The notes under the pieces were generated by a model. The model was not told where the DNA came from. It searched no databases and worked only from the letters and a program-made list of their open reading frames with translations. The translations under genes were made by a program, and so were the position numbers. Shown here piece by piece: positions 17,820-26,959 of a DNA stretch of 64,000 nucleotides (position 1 is its first letter; every line of letters starts with the position of its first letter). Source of the DNA: Hyphomicrobiales bacterium (GTDB taxonomy: Bacteria; Pseudomonadota; Alphaproteobacteria; Rhizobiales; Rhizobiaceae); contig UBWZ01000013.1 of assembly GCA_900469345.1 (NCBI GenBank), positions 62,001-126,000 of the forward strand, read 5' to 3'.

Positions 17820-18115
17820 TGGTGGATGTGGCCGTCGAACATCGCCAGCAGCTCTTTCGTCGCTTCCCGGCTTTCGTAGCGGATCGGCGAATCGAGTGCC
17901 TCTGCCAGCGCTTCGCGGCTGTCGTACATGGTCGAGAGTGCCATTGGGTAGGACGGTGCACCCTCGTCCCGCTCGAGATTGTAGAGCACCCGCACCTCGC
18001 GAATGCCGGGAAAGGCAAGCCACATCGGCATCAGGGTTTCGGCCACATACGCCCGGAAGGCCTCTTCCTTGCCCGCGTGGATGCTGCCCTCGAAGAAGGC
18101 CTGTCGGATGATCAT
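17792..18115 (-). CDS. Small dimeric alpha/beta-barrel protein (EthD/ABM-like)
   Basis: 107 residues. The predicted beta-alpha-beta-beta-alpha-beta pattern (IIRQAFFEGSI, then PGIREVRVLYNL, MYDSREALAEAL, HIHHHVFDLAEG) resembles EthD or antibiotic-biosynthesis-monooxygenase domains, which dimerise into small barrels. The C-terminal HIHHH could bind a metal or heme, but this is a guess. It is the last gene of the ABC transporter / hydroxyacid dehydrogenase operon, 13 bases after the dehydrogenase, so it may act on the same imported compound. No specific function recognised. Confidence 0.7.
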   Translation of the reverse strand: MIIRQAFFEGSIHAGKEEAFRAYVAETLMPMWLAFPGIREVRVLYNLERDEGAPSYPMALSTMYDSREALAEALDSPIRYESREATKELLAMFDGHIHHHVFDLAEG

Positions 18116-18128
18116 GCAGGGCCTCGCT

Positions 18129-19064
18129 TCAGTTGACGGTGGTCGGCGGCTTCTTGCCGGCGAAGTGGGCTGCCAGGTTGGAGAGCACCAGCTCGCCCAT
18201 GGCCATGCGCGTTTCGAGCGTCGCGCTGCCCTGGTGCGGCATCAGCACCGTGTTGGGCGCATTAAAGAACTCCTGACGGATATTCGGCTCGCCGACGAAG
18301 ACATCGAGGCCGGCGCCACCGATCGTGCCGTCGTTGAGCGCTGCGAGCAGTGCATCCTCGTCGACCACGGTTCCCCGGGCGATGTTGATGAGGATGCCTT
18401 TTGGGCCAAGCGCCTTCAGGATATCGGCATCAACGATGTTCTTCGTCTGCGCGTTTGCCGCGACGATGACGCAGAGAACGTCGCTGTCTTCCGCGAGAGC
18501 CACCGGCGTGGGGCAGGAGATCCAGTTCGTGTCCTTGACAGCTGAGCGGTTCCAATAGCGCACGGACATGCCGAACGCCTCGGCACGCCGGCCAAAGGCC
18601 TTGCCGATCTGGCCGAGACCGAGAATGCCGAGCTTCTTGCCCTTGGGACTGGTGCCGAGCGGAAACGGCTTATTGCCCCAAAGGCCGTCGCGCACATAGG
18701 CATCGCCCTTGGCGATGTGGCGCAGCACCGACAACATCAGGCTGATGCCGAGATCGGCGACATCGTCCGTCAGCACGCCGGCGGTGATCGCGACGTCGAC
18801 ATTGCGGCTGCGGGCATGGGCAAGGTCGATCCGGTCGGTACCGACGCCGTTGACAGAAACGACGCCGAGGTTCGGCAGCTTGTCGATCCATTCGTTGGCG
18901 ATGCCCGTACCGCCGCCGGTGACGACTCCGCGGATGTTCGGCAACGCTGCCTCGATCGCCGCAGCCTCGGAGGGTTCATACAGTCGGTGGACCGTGTAGT
19001 CGGCCTCCAGCCTCTCGTCGAAGGGCTTCATGATCGGTTCGATCAGCAGGATCTCTGGCTTCAT
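18129..19064 (-). CDS. NAD(P)-dependent D-2-hydroxyacid dehydrogenase
   Basis: 311 residues from ATG 19064 (an in-frame TTG at 19070 is possible). Rossmann motif GILGLGQIGKAFGRRAEAFG at about 143-162. The catalytic triad is complete: Arg in INIARGTVVDE, Glu in FVGEPNI, His in LMPHQGSAT. The sequence is closest in feel to hydroxypyruvate/glyoxylate reductases (GhrB type), which interconvert 2-oxo and D-2-hydroxy acids. It follows an ABC transporter in one operon, so a hydroxy- or keto-acid derived from the imported substrate is likely. Confidence 0.9.
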   Translation of the reverse strand: MKPEILLIEPIMKPFDERLEADYTVHRLYEPSEAAAIEAALPNIRGVVTGGGTGIANEWIDKLPNLGVVSVNGVGTDRIDLAHARSRNVDVAITAGVLTDDVADLGISLMLSVLRHIAKGDAYVRDGLWGNKPFPLGTSPKGKKLGILGLGQIGKAFGRRAEAFGMSVRYWNRSAVKDTNWISCPTPVALAEDSDVLCVIVAANAQTKNIVDADILKALGPKGILINIARGTVVDEDALLAALNDGTIGGAGLDVFVGEPNIRQEFFNAPNTVLMPHQGSATLETRMAMGELVLSNLAAHFAGKKPPTTVN

Positions 19065-19092
19065 CTTCAAAATTCCATCGTAAAAGGGCCGA

Positions 19093-19869
19093 TCAGGAAA
19101 TCTGGCCGAGGAAGGTTTTCAGGCGCTCATTCTGCGGGTTGCCGAAGAATTCGCCCGGTGTGCCCATTTCGAGGATCTCGCCGCGGTCCATGAAGATGAC
19201 GCGGTCGGCAACCTGCCGCGCAAATCCCATCTCGTGGGTGACGCAGAGCATGGTCATGCCTTCGGAGGCAAGATCGATCATCGTGTCGAGGACTTCCTTG
19301 ACCATCTCCGGGTCAAGCGCGGACGTCGGCTCGTCGAACAGCATGATCTTCGGGTTCATGCAGAGCGCCCGGGCAATCGCCACGCGCTGCTGCTGTCCAC
19401 CGGATAGCTGAGCCGGGTATTTGTCCGCCTGCTCCGGAATGCGCACCCGCTCCAGATACTTACGGGCCGTCTTCTCCGCCTCGGCCTGCGAAATGCCGCG
19501 GACTTTCGTGGGAGCCAGCGTGCAGTTCTCCAGCACGGTCATATGCGGGAAGAGATTAAACTGCTGGAAGACCATGCCGGTTTCCTGCCGGACCAGATCG
19601 ACATTCTTCTTGTTTGCGGTCAGATCGTGGCCATCGACCACGATCCTCCCGTCACGGATGGTCTCGAGCTGGTTGATGCAGCGGATCAGCGTCGACTTGC
19701 CGGAGCCGGATGGTCCGCAAATCACGATCCGCTCGCCGCGGCGAACGGACAGCTCGATATTCTTGAGGGCCTGGAAAGCGCCATACCACTTGTTGACGCC
19801 CTCCATCCTGACCGCGAGATCAGGGGATGCGCGCATGTCTGCTGCGGTGCCCGCCGTTGTTTCAGTCAT
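19093..19869 (-). CDS. Polar amino-acid-type ABC transporter, ATP-binding protein
   Basis: 258 residues with a good ribosome-binding site (AAAGGAGAG) before ATG 19869. Walker [11 protein letters not shown]-loop [16 protein letters not shown], signature [15 protein letters not shown], Walker [15 protein letters not shown] and switch His in [15 protein letters not shown]. It belongs to the GlnQ/HisP group that powers uptake of amino acids and related compounds. Cognate permeases and binding protein are upstream in the same operon. Confidence 0.95.
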   Translation of the reverse strand: MTETTAGTAADMRASPDLAVRMEGVNKWYGAFQALKNIELSVRRGERIVICGPSGSGKSTLIRCINQLETIRDGRIVVDGHDLTANKKNVDLVRQETGMVFQQFNLFPHMTVLENCTLAPTKVRGISQAEAEKTARKYLERVRIPEQADKYPAQLSGGQQQRVAIARALCMNPKIMLFDEPTSALDPEMVKEVLDTMIDLASEGMTMLCVTHEMGFARQVADRVIFMDRGEILEMGTPGEFFGNPQNERLKTFLGQIS

Positions 19870-19887
19870 CCGCGCTCTCCTTTGCGA

Positions 19888-20703
19888 TTACTTCTTGCCG
19901 TCGGCGACGAAGGCGGGCAGGGGCGTTCCCAGCCATTTCTCGTGTATCTTGTTAAGCTCGCCGTCTGCCTTGACCTTGTCGATGAAGGCGTTGACGGCCG
20001 TCAGTAGCTCGGTCGAACCCTTGCGGACCACGATGCCCTGAACCTGCTGGCTAAGCTGCAGCTTCTGGTCGAAGCGGCCGGGTGCCGCCTTCTCAATCTG
20101 GGCAGCAACGACGTTCGACACGCCAATCAGCTCGACCTGGCCCGAAAGCAGTGCCTGGACGGCGCTTGCGTCATCATCGAAGCGCTGGATCTTGGCATCC
20201 TTGGGCGCGACCTTGGTGACGGCCGTATCCTGGGTCGAGGCGCGGGCGACGCCGACGGTCTTACCCGCGAGATCCTCGGGCTTGGCCACCTTCGTGCCGG
20301 TGGCGCCGAACACGCCAATGGAAATGCCGGCGTAGGGCTGCGAGAAATCGACGCTCTTGGCGCGTTCCTCGGTGATGCCGAGCGACGCCACCAGAAGATC
20401 GACCTGATTGCTCTGGAGGTAGGGGATGCGGTTCGGGCCCGTGACCGGCACGATCTGGACCTTGACGCCCCATTCCTTGCCGAGCAGCTTTGCTACGTCT
20501 GCATCGTAGCCGTCCGGTTCGTTGGAAGTGTTCATGATCCCGAACGGCGGGAAGTCGACGAGCATGCCGACCTTGACCGTGCCGGCCGACTTGATGCTTT
20601 CGACCGTCTGCGCCGCTGCGATCGAGGCGGTTGCGCCGATCATCAGGCCTGCGCCGACCGCTGCAAGCAGCACGCGTCGGGAAATCTGGGAGCGAATTGT
20701 CAT
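19888..20703 (-). CDS. ABC transporter substrate-binding protein, family 3
   Basis: 271 residues from ATG 20703. Signal peptide with a twin-arginine-like RR (ISRRVLLAAVGAGLMIG), cleaved near AQTVES. The mature part is a periplasmic binding protein of the amino acid type (SAGTVKVGMLVDFPPFGIMN; VDLLVASLGITEERAKSVDF; YAGISIGVFG). It captures the substrate in the periplasm for the two permeases encoded upstream. The ligand cannot be named from sequence. Confidence 0.93.
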   Translation of the reverse strand: MTIRSQISRRVLLAAVGAGLMIGATASIAAAQTVESIKSAGTVKVGMLVDFPPFGIMNTSNEPDGYDADVAKLLGKEWGVKVQIVPVTGPNRIPYLQSNQVDLLVASLGITEERAKSVDFSQPYAGISIGVFGATGTKVAKPEDLAGKTVGVARASTQDTAVTKVAPKDAKIQRFDDDASAVQALLSGQVELIGVSNVVAAQIEKAAPGRFDQKLQLSQQVQGIVVRKGSTELLTAVNAFIDKVKADGELNKIHEKWLGTPLPAFVADGKK

Positions 20704-20756
20704 GGTCCTACCCTTTGCTGTTTGCCGGAATCCTCCGTCCGGCAGTGGAGTGCCCG

Positions 20757-21419
20757 TCACCGTGCGGTTGACCGGGAAAAACGAAATTCCATGCGCCGGG
20801 CCAACACCGAAAGCGGCCAGCAGAGAATGAAGTAGATGACCGCCACCGTGCCGAACACCATGAACGGGCTGAAGGTCGCATTGTTGATGATCTGCCCCTG
20901 ACGGGTGAGTTCGGTAAAGCCGATGATGGCCGCAAGCGATGTGCCCTTGATCAACTGCACGAGAAAGCCGACCGTCGGGGCGACCGCGATCCGCAATGCC
21001 TGCGGCAGCACGACGTAGCGCATCCGGTTGACATAGCGCAGGCCGAGCGCCGTTGCCGCCTCGCGCTGGCCGGACGGCACAGCCTCGATGCAGCCGCGCC
21101 AGATTTCGCCGAGGAAGGCGCTTGCATGCAGCGTCAGCGCGGCGGCGGCGGCAATCCACGGATTGATTGCAAGACCGAGAATGTTCATTCCGAAGAATAC
21201 CAGGAAGAGCTGCATCAACAGTGGCGTCCCCTGGAACAGGCGGATGAATGCCGTCGCGATGCCGCGCAGCCAGCGGTTGTCGGAAATGCGCGCGAGTGCC
21301 ACGATCAGGCCGCCGAGCCCGCCGCCGGCAAAGGCGATCGCCGACAGCGCGATCGTCCACTTGGCAGCCATCAGGATGATCCAGAACTCGGGTAGTCCGA
21401 AAGGGCGAATAAGCGGCAC
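20757..21419 (-). CDS. Polar amino-acid-type ABC transporter permease
   Basis: 220 residues from GTG 21419 with AGGAGACGG upstream. Four to five membrane segments and the EAA loop (GQREAATALGLRYVNRMRYV) that contacts the ATPase. FIRLFQGTPLLMQLFLVFFG is the usual second helix of HisM/GlnP proteins. Pairs with the permease just upstream to form the channel. Confidence 0.94.
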   Translation of the reverse strand: MPLIRPFGLPEFWIILMAAKWTIALSAIAFAGGGLGGLIVALARISDNRWLRGIATAFIRLFQGTPLLMQLFLVFFGMNILGLAINPWIAAAAALTLHASAFLGEIWRGCIEAVPSGQREAATALGLRYVNRMRYVVLPQALRIAVAPTVGFLVQLIKGTSLAAIIGFTELTRQGQIINNATFSPFMVFGTVAVIYFILCWPLSVLARRMEFRFSRSTAR

Positions 21420-21429
21420 GATCCGTCTC

Positions 21430-22098
21430 CTATCGGCTGAGCGGGTATTGGAACGCAGCCTTTTCGATCACCGCGAAGATGGCGGAAAAGCCGATAGACA
21501 TGGCGAAGTACATCAGGGTGATGACGATATAGACTTCGAAACTGGCGAAAGTCTGCGACTGGAGGTTGTTGCCTGCCGCTGCAAGGTCGTCGGCCGAGAT
21601 GGCAGATACGACGCTCGACGTCAGCATCAGATAGATGAACTGACTGGTCAGCGCCGGATAGACGGTGCGCAAAGCCGGTTTCATGACGATGTAGCGGAAT
21701 ATCTGCAGCCTGGAGAGGCCGAGCGCGGTTCCTGCCTCCATCTGGCCCCGCTGGATGGACTCGATACCGGCGCGGATGATTTCCGTGCCATAGGCGCCGA
21801 AATTGACAACGAGCGCGACAAGTGCCGCGCCGTTGGGCGTCAGCCGGAGACCGAGCGACGGAAGTCCGAAGAAGATGAAGAAGATCTGCACCAGGAAGGG
21901 CGTGTTGCGGATGACCTCGACATAGACGTCGACCGTCCAGCGGAGCGGCGCGATGCCTGATGTCTTGGCGGCGGCACAGGCGACCGAAACGATCAGGCCG
22001 ACAACCATGGCGGCAACCGACAGCTGGATTGTCAGCCAAGCCCCCAGCAAAAGCTGGTCCATGCCCGCCAGGACGGGGGCGAAATTGAACGTGTACAA
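21430..22098 (-). CDS. Polar amino-acid-type ABC transporter permease
   Basis: 222 residues from a TTG start at 22098, supported by GAGGATCC just upstream. Typical HisQ/GlnP permease: IRNTPFLVQIFFIFFGL and the EAA loop RGQMEAGTALGLSRLQIFRY. First gene of the six-gene operon (permease, permease, binding protein, ATPase, dehydrogenase, small barrel protein). The promoter candidate lies at 22157-22185. Confidence 0.93.
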   Translation of the reverse strand: MYTFNFAPVLAGMDQLLLGAWLTIQLSVAAMVVGLIVSVACAAAKTSGIAPLRWTVDVYVEVIRNTPFLVQIFFIFFGLPSLGLRLTPNGAALVALVVNFGAYGTEIIRAGIESIQRGQMEAGTALGLSRLQIFRYIVMKPALRTVYPALTSQFIYLMLTSSVVSAISADDLAAAGNNLQSQTFASFEVYIVITLMYFAMSIGFSAIFAVIEKAAFQYPLSR

Positions 22099-22150
22099 GC
22101 GGGATCCTCCCCAGGCGCCTGGCCGCGGTCTCCTCCCCGGCCAGATACTT

Positions 22151-22185
22151 GGATCGATCTAAATGGGTTTTGGCCGAGGTGTCAA
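22151..22185 (-). promoter_or_regulatory. Promoter with GATCGATC palindrome for the ABC operon
   Basis: On the minus strand a perfect -35 TTGACA (22185-22180) is followed after 17 bases by TTAGAT (22162-22157). An 8-bp palindrome GATCGATC (22152-22159) overlaps the -10 element, where a repressor would block transcription. A related longer palindrome occurs at 32105-32118. Confidence 0.55.
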
Positions 22186-22243
22186 TGACCTGTTCTTGAC
22201 AAAGCGCAGATGCGGAAGGGTCAGCTCCTGGCGCTGGTGACCG

Positions 22244-24262
22244 TCAGGCCCGGAAGCCCGGGGTGCGTCGCGCGAGCTGGGGACCTGCAGTTACACCTGC
22301 CGCGATGGTCTTGCTCTGAAAGCTCTCGCGCGGGACCGGACGGCCGACGTGATAGCCCTGGACGGCGTCGATCTTCAGGTCGCGCAGCAACTGCAACTGG
22401 TCCTCGGTCTCGACACCCTCGACGAGGATTTTTGGACCCCGGTGGCGAATGAGGCTGATAATGTCCTTCAGCATCGTCCGGCCGCGCAGCGTGTTGCTGT
22501 CGTGCAGGAACGACCGGTCGATCTTGACCGTGTCGAACTCGATCAGCCGCAGCCAGGACAGGCCTGCGAAGCCCGTTCCGAAGTCGTCGAGCCAGATCCG
22601 GATGCCCAGCGTCTTCAGATCGCTGATGCAGCGCAGAACGTCCGAGTGCATTTCCATCTCGAGGCCTTCGGTGATCTCGAAGGCGAGCCGGTTTCCGGAT
22701 ATGCCGGTCTCATAGAGGACAGCCGCAACGCTCGCGGCAAAGCCGGGTGTCTTGAGCTGGATCGGCGAAACGTTAACGCTGGCGCACTCCACGTGATTGT
22801 CGACCAGCAGATCGGTGCACACCGTCCGCAACGCCCAGCGTCCGAGGTCCAGGATCGTGCCGGTCCGTTCGGCGATCGGGATGAAGAGGCTTGGCGGAAT
22901 GGCGATATCGTCAAGCGTGGTCAGACGCATCAGGGCCTCGACCGAGGCAATCTGGCGGCTGGGCGTCAGATCGAGGATGGGCTGGTAGACCAGCGACACC
23001 AGATCCTGCTTGATGGCGATCTTCAATAGCGCGGCGATATTCTCGCTCTCGTCGCTGCTTTCGGGGTCGGCCGGATCGAAGACCCGCACGCAGTTCCGGC
23101 CGATCGCCTTGGCGCTGTAAAGGGCGCGGTCGGCCTCGTGGATGATCTTTTCGAGCTTGGCGCCGATGTGCTCGCGGGTGAAAGCGCCACCGACGCTGAC
23201 AGTGACGATGGCCGTCCCGTCGCGACGCTCCTCATGCAGGATGCCGAGCTTTTCGACCGTCTGCCGGATGGTTTCGGCGAGCGCGATGACGCCTTGGCGA
23301 TCGCTAACAGGCGACAGGATGATGAATTCCTCGCCGCCGTAGCGGCCGATCGATCCCTGGAACGGCTCGATTGCGTCCCGGATAGCCGAAGCCACTTCGG
23401 TGAGACAGCGGTCTCCCTCCTGATGGCCATATGCGTCATTGTATTTCTTGAAGAAATCGACATCTGCCAGAATCGCGGCAAAACCCGTGCCGTCGTTCCT
23501 CCAGCCGTTCCAGTAGTTCTTTAGCCGTTCATCGACGGCGCGACGGTTCTCGAGCCCGGTCAGATAGTCCGTACTGGACATGCGCAGCAGCGCTTCGCCG
23601 CGCAGGGTCGCTTCCTTTTGCTGGGTCCGGGCTTCTTGCGCGTTGAGGAAGACGTTGAAGCGTTCGCGATTGAGCTTCCAGTTCACGTAGCTCGTGAACA
23701 CGAAGCAGGAGATGTAGAAGGTCCCGAAGGCCAGCACATACATGTCTCCCGGCCAGAACGCGGTCAGCGACAGGAGGAAGGTCATGAGGACGGCACTTGA
23801 TGCCATCACCGACAGGCGGAAGCGGAAGCTGAAGAACAGGTTGGCGCCCATCATGAAGATGGTGCCGAAGACCATGAAATAGGAAAGGCTCTGGGCGTGG
23901 GAGGTGTGAACGGCCGGAATGAGCCAGACGGCAAAGCCGAGTACAAGCGCGGCAGCGCTCGTCGCATCCAGCCATTTGATGCCGACGTTCATATAGATCT
24001 GGGTCTCGAGCACGATGAGGGCGAGCGTGCCGAGCATGACGCGGGCGGCGATGGCCGAGCCGGCGACATCCGGAATGAGGAGGAGGTCGTTGGTGGAAAA
24101 CAGGATATAGACGATCACTGCGATCCACAGCCCCTGCCGTGTCGCCCGCTTTCGTCCTGCCTCGTCGTTCACCTCGTAGAGGCGACGAAGCTGATGTGCC
24201 GACGGCCTCTGCAGCTTTTCCTGCAGATCGGTCTCAACCGTCTCGGCAAACGTGTGCCTCAT
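22244..24262 (-). CDS. Membrane GGDEF-EAL protein (cyclic di-GMP synthesis and breakdown)
   Basis: 672 residues. Residues about 40-205 form five or six membrane segments. GGDEF domain about 220-385 with STDYLTGLENRR and an intact catalytic RYGGEEFIIL. The allosteric RxxD inhibition site expected a few residues before it is not there (PFQGSIG instead). EAL domain about 405-655 with VEALMRLT, the Asn in VNVSPIQLK, the Glu in AFEITEGLE, DDFGTGFAGLSWL, VKIDRSFL and EGVETEDQ, all needed for phosphodiesterase activity. Both halves look competent, so the protein could switch between making and degrading c-di-GMP. Divergent from the methyltransferase gene, with a CtrA-type box between. Confidence 0.93.
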   Translation of the reverse strand: MRHTFAETVETDLQEKLQRPSAHQLRRLYEVNDEAGRKRATRQGLWIAVIVYILFSTNDLLLIPDVAGSAIAARVMLGTLALIVLETQIYMNVGIKWLDATSAAALVLGFAVWLIPAVHTSHAQSLSYFMVFGTIFMMGANLFFSFRFRLSVMASSAVLMTFLLSLTAFWPGDMYVLAFGTFYISCFVFTSYVNWKLNRERFNVFLNAQEARTQQKEATLRGEALLRMSSTDYLTGLENRRAVDERLKNYWNGWRNDGTGFAAILADVDFFKKYNDAYGHQEGDRCLTEVASAIRDAIEPFQGSIGRYGGEEFIILSPVSDRQGVIALAETIRQTVEKLGILHEERRDGTAIVTVSVGGAFTREHIGAKLEKIIHEADRALYSAKAIGRNCVRVFDPADPESSDESENIAALLKIAIKQDLVSLVYQPILDLTPSRQIASVEALMRLTTLDDIAIPPSLFIPIAERTGTILDLGRWALRTVCTDLLVDNHVECASVNVSPIQLKTPGFAASVAAVLYETGISGNRLAFEITEGLEMEMHSDVLRCISDLKTLGIRIWLDDFGTGFAGLSWLRLIEFDTVKIDRSFLHDSNTLRGRTMLKDIISLIRHRGPKILVEGVETEDQLQLLRDLKIDAVQGYHVGRPVPRESFQSKTIAAGVTAGPQLARRTPGFRA

Positions 24263-24453
24263 GCACTGTCCTATCGACTCATGGTTCTGGGGCTGGAGTC
24301 TTCCGCCAGCCCTTGGAAGCGAACTGGCGGCGGCTTTGTTCCTTCAGAAGGACGAGCCACGCGCCATCACCACCTAAATATAGGGGGCGCCATTAAATCT
24401 GGTTAAATTTACCAAGATTTTCGAAAGCCGGGCCGCGCAATGGAATGTGATGG

Positions 24454-24468
24454 TTAAACAAGCGTTAA
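24454..24468. promoter_or_regulatory. CtrA-type box (TTAA-N7-TTAA)
   Basis: TTAA at 24454-24457, a 7-base spacer and TTAA at 24465-24468, within the AT-rich 291-base gap between two divergent genes. This spacing is the full-length CtrA consensus of alphaproteobacteria. A second pair at 24393-24406 has a 6-base spacer and is weaker. The rest of the gap holds no gene that I can see. Confidence 0.5.
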
Positions 24469-24553
24469 TGTCTATGATCAATGAAGCGGGAATAGCGGTA
24501 ACCCAAGACGCTGCGTCCCCGTGATTGTTTCATCATATGACGGGGAAATTCAT

Positions 24554-25597
24554 ATGAGCCAAATGAAGATAGAGTTGGACGGCCATAGTCTGATCACGCC
24601 GGCCGCAATAGCAGGAGAACTGGAAGCCCATCGTGGCGAACGGTTCGAAGAGCATCTCGCCGTCGGGCGCGGCGAGCTTTCGCTCTTGCTGGAGCTTGCC
24701 CGCCAGCAGTTCCAGAGAGGCGACGATCCGACCAGGACGATCGATTATGTTACCCGTACCCTTCACGACATGCGCGGCCGGATGCCGGCCCGGGTCTGGC
24801 AGGAACTGGTGCCCTTCGTTCAAAACCACGCCGTCGCAGAATACTTTCTCCAAGACCCGCTGACCCGCTGGTCCTGGGACAAGCCTCGCGGCTATTCGGG
24901 CGATGCGCGCCTTCTGGACTTCATCTATCGTCACGAGAGCGTGGCCGAGGATGTCGCCCGTGCTACCGAACTTGGCCGGGCCCTGTTCGAATACACAAGC
25001 ACCGCACCGTCCTCGCTGGCCAACTGGGATCGACGCGACATCCTGGCAGCCCAGGTCGACGAAGTGGCTGCGGCCACCGGTCCGGGCACCGAAGTGCTGA
25101 GCGTTGCCGCAGGCCATCTGCGCGAGGCCGAATATTCCAAGGCCTACCAGGAGAAGCAGCTGAAGCGGTGGGTCGCGCTCGACCAGGATCCGGTCAGCAT
25201 CGGCACGATCACCCGGGATTACCAGGGCACCGCTGTCGAAGCGATCGACGGCTCCGTCCGGGCGATCCTGACTGGACGCCAGCATCCCGGCCAGTTCGAC
25301 CTCGTCTATGCCTCCGGTCTCTACGACTACCTCATCGACAAGGTGGCCATCAAGCTGACCCAGCGCTGCCTGGACATGTTGAAGCCGAACGGCACCTTCC
25401 TGTTCGCCAACTATTCCTATCCGATCCTGGTGGACGGCTATATCGAGACCTTCATGAACTGGCAGCTGCTGCTGCGGTCCGAGGCCGACATGTGGAAGAT
25501 CGTGCATGCCTGCGATCCAGCCGGCGAATACGAGTCCAAGGTCTTCTTCGGCAAGAACCGCAACATCGTCTACGGCGTGATGAAGAAGCGCTCCTAG
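24554..25597 (+). CDS. SAM-dependent methyltransferase, PhcB-like
   Basis: 347 residues from ATG 24554 (GGGGA at 24541-24545). The N-terminal 130 residues are helical; WDKPRGYSGDARLLDFIY at about 107-124 is like the conserved RGYxGD stretch of PhcB, the Ralstonia 3-hydroxy-palmitate methyl-ester signal synthase. A class I methyltransferase core follows: motif I VLSVAAGHLREAEYS at about 180, the ribose-binding acid in VALDQDPVS, and FDLVYASGLYDYL. A signal-lipid methyltransferase is one possibility; other small-acid methyltransferases share the fold. No PhcSR-type sensor genes are next to it. Confidence 0.75.
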   Translation: MSQMKIELDGHSLITPAAIAGELEAHRGERFEEHLAVGRGELSLLLELARQQFQRGDDPTRTIDYVTRTLHDMRGRMPARVWQELVPFVQNHAVAEYFLQDPLTRWSWDKPRGYSGDARLLDFIYRHESVAEDVARATELGRALFEYTSTAPSSLANWDRRDILAAQVDEVAAATGPGTEVLSVAAGHLREAEYSKAYQEKQLKRWVALDQDPVSIGTITRDYQGTAVEAIDGSVRAILTGRQHPGQFDLVYASGLYDYLIDKVAIKLTQRCLDMLKPNGTFLFANYSYPILVDGYIETFMNWQLLLRSEADMWKIVHACDPAGEYESKVFFGKNRNIVYGVMKKRS

Positions 25598-25607
25598 CTA
25601 GTTGATC

Positions 25608-25636
25608 GGCCGTCGGCGAAAGGTACGCCGACGGCC
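25608..25636 (+). terminator. Hairpin terminator after the methyltransferase gene
   Basis: An 11-bp perfect stem, GGCCGTCGGCG at 25608-25618 and CGCCGACGGCC at 25626-25636, loop AAAGGTA, beginning 10 bases after the stop. The T-tract is poor (ATCGTCATTTCG). Confidence 0.7.
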
Positions 25637-25746
25637 ATCGTCATTTCGTTTGAAAAAGCCGACAAAATTGACGCAAACGATCCTTGATCGGCAGCACATG
25701 CGTCTGCGACCTGATAAAACCTTTAGGTGAATCGGGAGGAGACGAC

Positions 25747-26949
25747 ATGAAAATTACGGCGATCGAAACCGTGCGGATCGACGAGCGACCCAATCTGCTT
25801 TGGGTGCTGGTGCATACCGACGAGGGTCTGACCGGGCTTGGCGAAACCTTTTTCGGGGCGAGGACGGTCGAAAGCTATCTGCATGAATATGTCGCGCCCC
25901 GGGTGATCGGCCGCGATCCCCTGGAGATCGATCTTCTCGCCCAGGATCTGGTCGGCTATGTCGGCTTTCGCTCGTCCGGTGCGGAAGTCCGCGGTAATTC
26001 CGCCTTCGACATTGCGCTCTGGGACATTTTCGGCAAGGCCACTGGCCAACCGATCGCGCAGCTGCTGGGCGGCTTCAGCCGTCGCGAAATCCGCACCTAC
26101 AATACGTGCGCCGGCACCGAATACATCAAGAAAGCGACGGGCCAGTCGACGGTCAACTACGGCCTTTCCGGCGGCAAAGCCTATGACGACCTTAACGGGT
26201 TCCTGCACCGGGCCGACGAACTTGCCCAGTCGCTGCTGGAAGACGGCATCACCGCCATGAAGATCTGGCCCTTCGACGCGGCGGCGGAAAAGACGCGCGG
26301 CCAGTACATCTCGATGCCCGATCTCAAGTCTGCCCTCGAGCCATTCGAGAAGATCCGCCATGCGGTGGGCGACAAGATGGACATCATGGTCGAGTTCCAC
26401 TCGATGTGGCAGTTGCTGCCGGCCATGCAGATCGCCAAGGCGCTGACGCCCTACCAGACATTCTGGCACGAAGACCCGATCAAGATGGATAGCCTGTCGA
26501 GCCTGAAGCGCTACGCCGAGGTATCGCCGGCGCCGATTTCCGCGTCCGAGACGCTGGCCAGTCGCTGGGGCTTCCGCGACTACCTGGAAACCGGCGTGGC
26601 GGGCGTCGTCATGCTTGACATCTCGTGGTGCGGCGGGCTCTCTGAGGCGCGCAAGATCGCGTCCATGGCGGAGGCCTGGCACCTGCCGGTTGCGCCTCAC
26701 GACTGCACCGGGCCTGTCGTGCTCTGCGCCTCGACCCACCTGTCGCTCAATGCGCCGAATGCGCTCGTTCAGGAAAGCGTTCGGGCGTTCTACAACACCT
26801 GGTACCGCGACCTGGTGACGGCGCTTCCGGACGTGAAGAACGGCATGATCACCGTTCCCCCAGGTCCAGGCCTCGGGATGGAGCTCAATCCCGAGCTCGA
26901 CCGGGCCTTTACTGTCAGCCGCAGCGTCTCCGACGCCTCCAGCCTCTGA
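25747..26949 (+). CDS. Enolase-superfamily acid-sugar dehydratase (mandelate racemase/MLE family)
   Basis: 400 residues from ATG 25747 with a strong GGGAGGAG ribosome-binding site. N-terminal capping domain, then the barrel. Three metal ligands are visible: Glu in MVEFHSMW, Glu in WHEDPIKMD and Glu in ISASETLAS. The candidate bases are Lys in AMKIWPFD and His in VAPHDCTGP. The family abstracts a proton next to a carboxylate; members with the late His and this length are mostly aldonate or uronate dehydratases. Together with the sugar-acid genes 2-10 kb downstream, an acid-sugar dehydratase is likely, but the substrate is open. Confidence 0.82.
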   Translation: MKITAIETVRIDERPNLLWVLVHTDEGLTGLGETFFGARTVESYLHEYVAPRVIGRDPLEIDLLAQDLVGYVGFRSSGAEVRGNSAFDIALWDIFGKATGQPIAQLLGGFSRREIRTYNTCAGTEYIKKATGQSTVNYGLSGGKAYDDLNGFLHRADELAQSLLEDGITAMKIWPFDAAAEKTRGQYISMPDLKSALEPFEKIRHAVGDKMDIMVEFHSMWQLLPAMQIAKALTPYQTFWHEDPIKMDSLSSLKRYAEVSPAPISASETLASRWGFRDYLETGVAGVVMLDISWCGGLSEARKIASMAEAWHLPVAPHDCTGPVVLCASTHLSLNAPNALVQESVRAFYNTWYRDLVTALPDVKNGMITVPPGPGLGMELNPELDRAFTVSRSVSDASSL

Positions 26950-26959
26950 GACAATTGCC

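Noticed and set aside
24318-24342. GGAAC-N16-CGCT on the minus strand upstream of the GGDEF-EAL gene as an EcfG promoter.
   Set aside because: The second box differs at the third, normally fixed, base.
24393-24406. A second TTAA...TTAA pair as another CtrA box.
   Set aside because: The spacer is 6 bases instead of 7; kept only as a weak site.
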